64,000 nt of DNA from assembly GCA_900317325.1 (NCBI GenBank), contig ONGE01000006.1, positions 1-64,000 on the forward strand, written 5' to 3'. The stretch is from an uncultured Prevotellaceae bacterium (GTDB lineage Bacteria; Bacteroidota; Bacteroidia; Bacteroidales; Muribaculaceae). Each line of letters opens with the position of its first letter. Position 1 is the first letter of the stretch. The position numbers and the translations under genes are program-made. Below are positions 52,210 through 58,144 of the stretch, one piece after another. Below the pieces are notes generated by a model. The model saw nothing but the letters and a program-made list of their open reading frames with translations, had not been told where the DNA came from and ran no database searches.

Positions 52210-52365
52210 TGACGACGGGAATAACGGAGAGAACGGAGAGAACGGAGAAAACGGAAATAACTGAAATAACGGAAATAACGGGGAAAACGGAGAGAACGGA
52301 GAAAACGGAAATAACGGAGAGAACGGAAATGACGGAGATGACGGAAATAACGGGGAGAATGGGGA
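52210..52365. repeat. ACGGAGAGA/ACGGAAATA array
   Basis: About sixteen imperfect 9-bp units (AACGGAGAG, AACGGAAAT, GACGGAGAT, AACGGGGAA), the longest such array in the window, right behind the gapA terminator. Confidence 0.8.
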
Positions 52366-52457
52366 GCGGGGGATGAGAAAATGGATGGGATGAGAGGGAT
52401 GGATGGCAAGTGGGATTGGAGGGCGAGAAGGAAAATATGATAAAAAACAATAAAAAA

Positions 52458-52490
52458 TTTGGAATGTTGGACTTACATGGCTTAACTTTG
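52458..52490 (+). promoter_or_regulatory. Promoter of the rubredoxin gene
   Basis: TTTG at 52458-52461 and TAACTTTG at 52483-52490, 21 bp apart. Confidence 0.75.
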
Positions 52491-52536
52491 TAACCAAGAA
52501 ATCTTTTTTATTAACCATCTAAAACAATTTGCGATA

Positions 52537-52650
52537 ATGAAGAAATGGAAATGCGTTGTGTGTGGTTACATCCATGAGGGTGACACACCTCCCGAAGAAT
52601 GCCCGCTGTGCGGCGTTGGTCCCGAGGACTTTGAGGAAGTGACCGAGTAA
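52537..52650 (+). CDS. 37-aa rubredoxin-like electron carrier
   Basis: ATG at 52537, TAA at 52648-52650. The sequence contains both iron-binding loops: CVVCGY and CPLCG, separated by the usual [10 protein letters not shown]. It is short for a rubredoxin (normally about 52 residues), lacking part of the C-terminal end, and is almost identical in its N-terminal half to the rubredoxin domain of the rubrerythrin encoded 104 bp downstream. Probably donates electrons to the rubrerythrin. Confidence 0.8.
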   Translation: MKKWKCVVCGYIHEGDTPPEECPLCGVGPEDFEEVTE

Positions 52651-52754
52651 TCGTCACGGAGTTCACCAGGTTCACACCTGCGATGAATTTTATCAACTAT
52701 TAATAATAACTACCTGTTTAACTTACTAAAAGAAAAGAATCTAACAAGACTATT

Positions 52755-53306
52755 ATGGCTAAGAAATGGATCTGCACCGTGTGCGGTTATGTACACGAGG
52801 GTGACACGCCCCCCGAGAAATGTCCGCAGTGTAAACAACCCGCCGAGAAGTTCAAGGAACTGAAGGAGGACGAGGAAGTAACCTATGCCGCCGAGCACGT
52901 TCTCGGTGTTGCCAAGGGTGTTGACCCCGAAATCCTCGCTGGACTGAAGGCACACTTCGAGGGCGAATGCTCGGAGGTGGGCATGTATCTGGCTATGTCT
53001 CGCCAGGCCGACCGCGAGGGCTATCCCGAGGTTGCTGAGGCCTTCAAGCGCTATGCCTTTGAGGAGGCTGAGCACGCCGCCAAGTTCGCCGAGCTGCTGG
53101 GCGAGGTGGTTTGGGACACCAAGACCAACCTGGAAAAACGCATGGCAGCCGAGGCTGGCGCCTGTGAGGACAAATTCCGCATCGCTAAGCTTGCCAAGGC
53201 CCAGAACCTGGATGCCATCCACGACACCGTTCACGAGATGGCTCGCGACGAGGCACGTCACGGCCAGGGCTTCACCGGCCTGTACAACCGCTTCTTCAAG
53301 AAGTAA
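52755..53306 (+). CDS. Reverse rubrerythrin
   Basis: A 183-aa peroxide-detoxifying protein. Unlike classical rubrerythrin, the rubredoxin domain is N-terminal (CTVCGY ... CPQCK, about 7-29). The diiron four-helix domain follows (about 50-180) with Glu ligands in [30 protein letters not shown] and [12 protein letters not shown]. Works as an NAD(P)H-dependent peroxidase in anaerobes. Placed after gapA and a rubredoxin, consistent with oxidative-stress defence. Confidence 0.92.
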   Translation: MAKKWICTVCGYVHEGDTPPEKCPQCKQPAEKFKELKEDEEVTYAAEHVLGVAKGVDPEILAGLKAHFEGECSEVGMYLAMSRQADREGYPEVAEAFKRYAFEEAEHAAKFAELLGEVVWDTKTNLEKRMAAEAGACEDKFRIAKLAKAQNLDAIHDTVHEMARDEARHGQGFTGLYNRFFKK

Positions 53307-53442
53307 GCTTATTCAAGTTCCTGAGTTTTTCTCAGGAACTTGCAGTTTAAAGGTTAGGGTTTAGAGGTTAGAGGAAATGTATCCTCGTCACCACTAAACC
53401 CTAATCTCATGCTATCACTCTATCCCCTCTCCCCTCTAAACC

Positions 53443-53476
53443 AGCAACGCCTGGGCCAAACGGCTCAGGCGTTGCT
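53443..53476 (+). terminator. Terminator of the rubrerythrin gene
   Basis: AGCAACGCCTGGGCC pairs with GGCTCAGGCGTTGCT (one G-T pair) around AAAC, then ATTTAT. It marks the chromosomal side of the mobile element; the gap before it holds GGTTAGAGG-type simple repeats. Confidence 0.85.
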
Positions 53477-53483
53477 ATTTATC

Positions 53484-53502
53484 GTACTCCCGCTGGGAGT
53501 AC
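53484..53502. other. Probable left attachment core (copy of the tRNA-Arg 3' end)
   Basis: GTACTCCCGCTGGGA is identical to 58003-58017. With four more bases it forms GTACTCCC-GCT-GGGAGTAC, a perfect triplet-loop palindrome like the others in this window, so part of the match could be a resident palindrome. Confidence 0.6.
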
Positions 53503-53615
53503 CCATTATTTAACCCCATTTTCTTTAATTCATTTCGTCTAACTTGATATTCAGTCTATTACAATAGCTAAAAGAGTTAAATAAATTAAACGAGATTAAA
53601 ATAAGTATCGTTTTT

Positions 53616-53637
53616 GTGCAACTTTTGTGCAACTTTT
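53616..53637. other. Left pair of GTGCAACTTTT sites (likely integrase arm sites)
   Basis: Two direct copies of GTGCAACTTTT start at 53616 and 53627, 11 bp apart. The same arrangement (GTGCAATTTTT at 57914 and 57925) occurs near the other end. Confidence 0.55.
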
Positions 53638-53640
53638 CAG

Positions 53641-53648
53641 TATCTTTG
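53641..53648 (+). promoter_or_regulatory. -7 box of the integrase gene
   Basis: TATCTTTG, next to the paired GTGCAAC sites, so integrase binding there could repress its own gene. Confidence 0.65.
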
Positions 53649-53669
53649 CAGCACAAAAGTAAATCAATT

Positions 53670-54953
53670 ATGGCAACTACTAAATTTATAATCGGCAAGA
53701 GAGGGGGCGATCGTCCCGAAGTTACTATCAAGTTGACAATGAATAGCAGCTTAAGAGTGCAAACCAAAGTGCCCGGCGTGCTCGTTTATCGTCAATATTG
53801 GAGTGAGGCCAAACAATGCAACGATACCACCCGCAAATTTATCAAGCCCTGGGAGGTTGAAGAAATGGCCGAAGTAAATAAGACCCTGGCCACCCTTGCC
53901 GCCGAGGTTTTAAGCAGGGCCACCGCCACCCCCGAAGAGGATATTAACAAAGAGTGGCTTGCCGCCGAGGTGGATAACATTTTGCACCCGGATAAGTACG
54001 CGCCAAAGGTGGAGCGGCCAAAGACACTAAAAGAAGCGATCGAGGCTTTTATCGAAGCAGCCCCCAATAAGGTAGTGAAGCGCAAAGGCCACCCCAACGG
54101 GGTACACATCGCGCCGCGCACAATCTTTCAATATAGGCAACTTCAAAACCAGGTACTCGCGTACCTCAAAGCCTACAACCGCGACGATATGGAGGTAATA
54201 GAACTTGACGAAGTTTTCTATAACTCATTTGTCAATTTCCTGGAAAAGCAGGGCTACAAGGTTAACACTATCGGCTACTTCATTAAGAGCCTAAAGGCCG
54301 TTATCAATTCCTTGCCCCTGGCCCAGCGCGCCACCTGCGAATTTGTGGCCCCGAAAAAGTGTGCAAAGCTGGCCGAAGAGGTGGATAACATCTATTTGAC
54401 CGAAGCCCAGCTTGAAGCCATCGCCGCCCAGCCCATCGCCGCGCACTACCTCGACCGCGTGCGCGACCAATTTATTTTGTTGTCCTGGACGGGGTGCAGA
54501 TATAGCGACCTCGACAAGCTGAACAAAAAGCACATTACCACCATGAACGGGCGCGAATATTTCAAGATCGTGCAACAAAAGACCGGGGCAAAGGTTACTA
54601 TTCCCGTTTTGGCTCCCGTGCGCGCGATACTTGAAAAGTACGGCTACAACTTGCCGCGCCCCATCGCCAACCAAAAATTTAATGAATACGTCAAAGAGGT
54701 TGCAAAGCTGGCCGGGCTCAAAGAGTGGCAACGCGTCACGGCTCACACCGCCCGCCGTTCCTTTGCGACCAATCTATATAAGCGCGATTTCCCAACCCTC
54801 ATGATTATGAGGATAACGGGCCACCAAACCGAAAAGGCATTTTTAACCTATATCAAGGTAACGGAGGATGAAAACGCCGAGCGCATGATCAAGAAATTTG
54901 AAGAGCAAGAGGCCCGCCGCCTGGCTCCAGGGACGGCAAATGTAAAACCATAA
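53670..54953 (+). CDS. Tyrosine recombinase (integrase) of the element
   Basis: A 427-aa site-specific recombinase. The N-terminal arm-binding and SAM-like core-binding domains cover about 1-220. The catalytic domain (about 240-415) has Arg277 in TGCRYSDL, Lys304 in QQKTGAK, His359 and Arg362 in AHTARRSF, His385 in TGHQ and the nucleophile Tyr394 in FLTYIKV. The start at 53670 follows the -7 box; an upstream in-frame ATG lies within the promoter. Related to Bacteroidetes integrases of small tRNA-targeted elements. Read towards the tRNA-Arg end. Confidence 0.95.
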   Translation: MATTKFIIGKRGGDRPEVTIKLTMNSSLRVQTKVPGVLVYRQYWSEAKQCNDTTRKFIKPWEVEEMAEVNKTLATLAAEVLSRATATPEEDINKEWLAAEVDNILHPDKYAPKVERPKTLKEAIEAFIEAAPNKVVKRKGHPNGVHIAPRTIFQYRQLQNQVLAYLKAYNRDDMEVIELDEVFYNSFVNFLEKQGYKVNTIGYFIKSLKAVINSLPLAQRATCEFVAPKKCAKLAEEVDNIYLTEAQLEAIAAQPIAAHYLDRVRDQFILLSWTGCRYSDLDKLNKKHITTMNGREYFKIVQQKTGAKVTIPVLAPVRAILEKYGYNLPRPIANQKFNEYVKEVAKLAGLKEWQRVTAHTARRSFATNLYKRDFPTLMIMRITGHQTEKAFLTYIKVTEDENAERMIKKFEEQEARRLAPGTANVKP

Positions 54954-54963
54954 ACAATCAAGC

Positions 54964-55158
54964 ATGATGAACGAACCGACAAACCAAAACGATGAATTGT
55001 GCCGCATTTCCGCAAAGCTGGCAGTAATTGAGCAAAAGTGCGACCTAATATTGGCGCAATTGTCAAGCCTCAAAACAAATGAGAGATTAGACGAACTGAT
55101 CAACCGCCTACAAAGCAGTGCCAGGTCAATGCGTGAAGGCAACGCCGTCGAAGAGTAA
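54964..55158 (+). CDS. 64-aa coiled-coil protein downstream of the integrase
   Basis: A short soluble protein (MMNEPTNQNDELC start) with heptad-like LAVIEQKCDLILAQLSSL and LDELINRLQSS segments. It begins 10 bp after the integrase stop and is followed by a terminator at 55177, so it shares the integrase transcript. May modulate recombination; no family recognised. Confidence 0.6.
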   Translation: MMNEPTNQNDELCRISAKLAVIEQKCDLILAQLSSLKTNERLDELINRLQSSARSMREGNAVEE

Positions 55159-55176
55159 ACACCCCAAGATTAATGA

Positions 55177-55206
55177 CAAACTACCATTTTCGGTAGTTTG
55201 TTGTTT
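55177..55206 (+). terminator. Terminator after the integrase operon
   Basis: CAAACTACC/GGTAGTTTG with a 6-nt loop, then a T-rich tract. The following gap to 55479 has AT-rich sequence without a clear gene. Confidence 0.85.
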
Positions 55207-55479
55207 TATGGCCTATTATTCAACGATTTGCGTTTGATAATTTGATTATATGGTTATTTGCGTTAAATGAGATTTCAAAAAGATAGCACAAGCAGTATTG
55301 CCACCCACTAAATTTGCACCACTATTGCGATATAGGTAGGGACGGCAAGTGTGCCGCGGGACTACTTGCTAAGTGGTCAGTGATGATGTGACTATTTTAT
55401 TTTTGCTCAAAGTCGTATCGTTATAGTCGATTTCGGTGGGCCCTTATGAGCAAAATTGAAGCCGCGCCGCTCTATCATT

Positions 55480-55785
55480 ATGGCTACAATAGCTAATCTT
55501 TTGCGCGATAAGCGCGCTAATGTGAACGTAACTTTATCGCTGGCTGATCTGCGAGAGTTTGTAACCGACCTTTTGGAGAATGGTATCGCCGCGACTCCAG
55601 CCCCGGCACCCGTCGAGGTGGAGCGATCCAGGGACTTAATGACCCGCGACGAAGTATGCGAGTACCTGGGAGTGACAAAGCCCACCTTGCACCGCTGGAA
55701 CAAGCAAGGTTTCCTTACTTGTGTAAAAGTGGGTAGCAAGGTACGCTACCGCCGTGAGGATATAGAGGCATTTGCCGCAAAGTAA
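55480..55785 (+). CDS. Excisionase-like MerR/HTH_17 DNA-binding protein
   Basis: A 101-aa protein starting at MATIANLL (55480). An N-terminal helical part leads to a C-terminal helix-turn-helix of the excisionase (HTH_17) type, MTRDEVCEYLGVTKPTLHRW ... VRYRREDIEAFAAK. In Bacteroidales elements such proteins act as recombination directionality factors. The distance from the integrase and the terminator between them mean it has its own promoter, not identified. Confidence 0.8.
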   Translation: MATIANLLRDKRANVNVTLSLADLREFVTDLLENGIAATPAPAPVEVERSRDLMTRDEVCEYLGVTKPTLHRWNKQGFLTCVKVGSKVRYRREDIEAFAAK

Positions 55786-55892
55786 AGAGCAACGCTCACG
55801 CGCTGCCCCCTTAAAAGTTTCCATCATTTGGCTGTGCAAAGATACGACATCTTTGCGATATTGGGAGCAGCCGGGGCCATTATTTCCAAACA

Positions 55893-56672
55893 ATGGACTA
55901 CGACAAAATTTATTATAATTCTCCTATTGCTATATTGCAGCAAGTGCGCACCGACAATCGCGGTAATATTCAACGTAAATCGGTAGAATTTGCTTTATTG
56001 AGTTTTATTGGTTTCGCTCTATATGGGGCTTATAGAAAAGAAATGCAACCGGGATGCGAGCCGGACGATTACGATGAAAGAGCATTTCTCAAGGTCACGG
56101 GCGAAATGGGCTTAGAGAGCCTACGTGCTGCACCCGAGGATTGGGTAAAGTGGTCTATGAGGATTTTTTGCGAGTATAAAGACAATCGGGTTATAGTGGG
56201 GGTGGATAGTGATCTACTTTTGGGCTATCTCTATAACCTGGACTATAAAAGTGATTTTGAGATTATCCAGCTTCAAGCGTTTCTTTCCATCCGCTCAATT
56301 ATTGGGGTGCATTGCTGCGCAAAGCAGATAAAATGGCTATATGTTTTATCGCGCATGGCCGGGCACGAAAAGGCCCTCAAGAGCGTTGAGGCCTTGCCGG
56401 ATTATATTGCCCGTTATAACTCCCGTCGTCTGCGAGACAAACTAATTAGAGCACTTTGCGACCGCTGGCACATGAAGTACTACGGCAAGAACCTCGGCAA
56501 AGGATCGCCGCCCTGGTTTTCGTTTGACCAAGACCTCGACCTCGAGGATCATGTGCGCCTCATAAAAGAGCGGAAAAAACGAAAGACGGGAGCCGCTGGC
56601 CCATCAAACCCGGAACCCGTCGAAATTGAGATATTAAACCCTCGCATATTTGGTAAAAAGATACTATGGTAA
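55893..56672 (+). CDS. Unknown 259-aa element protein, possible replication protein
   Basis: A soluble protein with no recognised domain. It begins MDYDKIYYNSPIAILQQ; the middle has a hydrophobic helical stretch (FEIIQLQAFLSIRSIIGVH) followed by CCAKQIKWLYVLSRMAGHEKAL, which looks like a helix-turn-helix. The C-terminal end is basic (RLIKERKKRKTG). Its stop overlaps the start of the 72-aa gene. The iteron-like repeats and AT-rich stretch lie just downstream, so a replication-initiator role is a reasonable guess, not shown by sequence. Confidence 0.6.
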   Translation: MDYDKIYYNSPIAILQQVRTDNRGNIQRKSVEFALLSFIGFALYGAYRKEMQPGCEPDDYDERAFLKVTGEMGLESLRAAPEDWVKWSMRIFCEYKDNRVIVGVDSDLLLGYLYNLDYKSDFEIIQLQAFLSIRSIIGVHCCAKQIKWLYVLSRMAGHEKALKSVEALPDYIARYNSRRLRDKLIRALCDRWHMKYYGKNLGKGSPPWFSFDQDLDLEDHVRLIKERKKRKTGAAGPSNPEPVEIEILNPRIFGKKILW

Positions 56673-56884
56673 TAGAAGAAATAACCGACAACCACCTGGC
56701 CGATTTTTGTGCCTGGTATGAGCAATTTCATGGCTGCAAGCCCGTCGAAGCTTCGGTAATATCTACTTGTATTTGTGGCTACTTCGGTACCTATTCAAAA
56801 GCGGCTGACAAGTTGCTGGCACGCTGCAAACGTCTCAAGCTATTGGACGTGGCCGACGGCATTGCGATAATGCGGAGCCCATGA
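56666..56884 (+). CDS. 72-aa protein coupled to the 259-aa gene
   Basis: ATG overlaps the stop of the preceding gene (ATGGTAATAG), so translation is coupled. The sequence MVIEEITDNHLADFCAWYEQ begins an acidic N-terminus, and STCICGYFGTYSKAADKLLA suggests a small winged helix-like DNA-binding fold. No family recognised. Immediately followed by the iteron-like repeats. Confidence 0.6.
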   Translation: MVIEEITDNHLADFCAWYEQFHGCKPVEASVISTCICGYFGTYSKAADKLLARCKRLKLLDVADGIAIMRSP

Positions 56885-56947
56885 CCTGGGACTGCTAAAG
56901 AACCAATCGACCCCTCGCTGGTATTGAGGCCATTTGAGGGGTTATTT

Positions 56948-57025
56948 TGTACACCTATAATAAGTTGTACACCTATAATAACGGCACTAAATGTACATCT
57001 AAAAATGTACACCTAAATGTGCACC
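56948..57025. repeat. Five iteron-like TGTACACC repeats
   Basis: TGTACACCTATAATAA at 56948 and 56966 (18 bp apart), TGTACATCTAAAAA at 56992, TGTACACCTAAA at 57006 and TGTGCACC at 57018. All have the same orientation. An AT-rich block (about 57030-57080) follows, as in plasmid origins. Confidence 0.75.
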
Positions 57026-57314
57026 AATAGAAAGATATAGATAATAAGCTTAATATATAATAATCTTAATCTCTAATAAGGTGCCCATTGCGCGCGCGTA
57101 CGCGTTATTAAAGGGGTACTTTTTAAGCCCGTCCCCTGGGCTCGCGGTGCTCGCTATTCGCTGCGCTCATGTGCCCGCTAACGCGGGGTGATGTTTAACG
57201 GCTGCGCCGTTGTGTTTGGTGAAAGCTTCGGGAGTGCTGGATTACTCAAAGAGCCGGGGAGCCGCGACGCGGTACCGCCCCCGTCCGCGTCGAATACCTT
57301 CGGCAAGTTACAAG
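57026..57314. other. AT-rich block and GC-rich palindromes, no clear gene
   Basis: 57030-57080 is very AT-rich. Then come alternating GC/CG (near 57095) and the palindromes CCCGC-TAAC-GCGGG (57175-57188), AACGGC-TGC-GCCGTT (57197-57211) and CCGCG-A-CGCGG at about 57262-57272. The last lies in a 20-bp sequence, GGGAGCCGCGACGCGGTACC (57257-57276), repeated exactly at 57871-57890. Confidence 0.55.
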
Positions 57315-57480
57315 GGCAAGTTTAGGGCGAGGGATGCAGCGAAAACAAGGTCAATTTTAGGTCAAGGGCTACACCAAGTTTGCAACGAGGTTTGAACCGA
57401 AAAACAAGGCTACGATTAGGCTAAGGTATGAGACCAAAGAGGGGCAAGGTTAGGGCAAGGGTTGAGCCAAAATAAACCCT
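57315..57480. repeat. Degenerate ~35-bp direct repeats
   Basis: Four units starting at 57315, 57349, 57408 and 57443, plus a partial one at 57389, follow the pattern GGCAAnnTTAGGGCAAGGG then nTGAGnCnAAAA. Spacing is about 34-35 bp between the better pairs. The rest to 57960 contains GTTTACGGGGA twice near 57530 and several GC-rich palindromes; no convincing gene. Confidence 0.6.
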
Positions 57481-57913
57481 AAGTTTACCCTAATGTTTGA
57501 GGCCCCAGGACTACAATATTACTGCAAGGGTTTACGGGGAGTTTACGGGGAGGGAAGCGGCGATAACAACCCAGAGGTTACCCATAGGAACAACCGCAAG
57601 TTTACCACAAGGGAGCCAACGAAAAACGACACCGCAATAGCAGCATCCGAAACAGTGCCAAAAAGTGGCACAAAAAGCCCACCGCTGCCCCAGGACGCGA
57701 GAAAACCGCCGCGCCGTGTAGTTTATCATTTTGGCATGATGAAACGCCCAGCGGCCAATTATGGGGGTTTTGTTCCTGGCACCCTCAGCCGGGTGAAATG
57801 GGATAAACCGAGAACCCCATAAGAAGAGTTTGCCGCACCCATGACCGCCCAGGGGCTTGAACGCGTCCCAGGGAGCCGCGACGCGGTACCCAAAGGGAGC
57901 AAGGGTAAACAAA

Positions 57914-57935
57914 GTGCAATTTTTGTGCAATTTTT
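57914..57935. other. Right pair of GTGCAATTTTT sites (likely integrase arm sites)
   Basis: GTGCAATTTTT starts at 57914 and 57925, the same 11-bp spacing and orientation as the left pair near the integrase, and about 70 bp inside the tRNA end. Confidence 0.55.
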
Positions 57936-58003
57936 TCAATAATTAGTAAGTATAAAATAATTGCTAACCGCCTAACAAATAAGCGATTAGCAAAATTTAA
58001 TTG

Positions 58004-58075
58004 TACTCCCGCTGGGAATCGAACCCAAATCTAAGGTTTAGGAAACCTCCATTCTATCCATTGAACTACAGGAGC
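58004..58075 (-). tRNA. tRNA-Arg (CCT), integration target
   Basis: A cloverleaf on the minus strand: acceptor GCTCCTG/CGGGAGT, anticodon stem GAGGT/ACCTT with loop TTCCTAA (anticodon CCT), T-arm around GGGTTCGATTCCC. CCA not encoded. Its last 14 bases lie in the 15-bp repeat shared with 53484-53498, so the element's insertion leaves an intact tRNA. Confidence 0.92.
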
Positions 58076-58083
58076 ATCCAACG

Positions 58084-58123
58084 TGCCGGCTGGCATAAGG
58101 CTAGGCGCTGTGGCCAGCCGGCA
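58084..58123. terminator. Hairpin between secDF and tRNA-Arg
   Basis: TGCCGGCTGGC pairs perfectly with GCCAGCCGGCA around an 18-nt loop. Lies just after the secDF stop on the minus strand and before the tRNA. Confidence 0.65.
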
Positions 58124-58144
58124 GATGGTATTTTCGGTCAAGAA

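Larger units (their letters stand above)
53484..58017. mobile_element. 4.5-kb integrative element in tRNA-Arg(CCT)
   Basis: GTACTCCCGCTGGGA occurs at 53484-53498 and again at 58003-58017, where it forms the 3' end of the tRNA-Arg gene. The intervening DNA is AT-richer than the flanks and holds a tyrosine recombinase, an excisionase-like protein, three small unknown genes and about 1.1 kb that is mostly or wholly non-coding. This fits integration into the tRNA 3' end with a 15-bp core duplication. Paired GTGCAAYTTTT sites near both ends support it. No conjugation or mobilisation gene is recognised. Confidence 0.75.

Noticed and set aside
52153-52518. A Pro/Phe/Ser-rich frame antisense to the ACGGAGAGA array.
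   Set aside because: The 9-bp period keeps a frame open; there is no gene-like content.
57315-57480. CRISPR array for the spaced repeats.
   Set aside because: Repeat units are degenerate and adjoin one another without unique spacers, and no cas gene is present.
57493-57939. Overlapping open frames of about 110-135 codons on both strands near the tRNA-Arg end.
   Set aside because: They run through repeats and palindromes, lack promoters and show no domain; the Cys/Trp-rich minus-strand one could still be an element protein.
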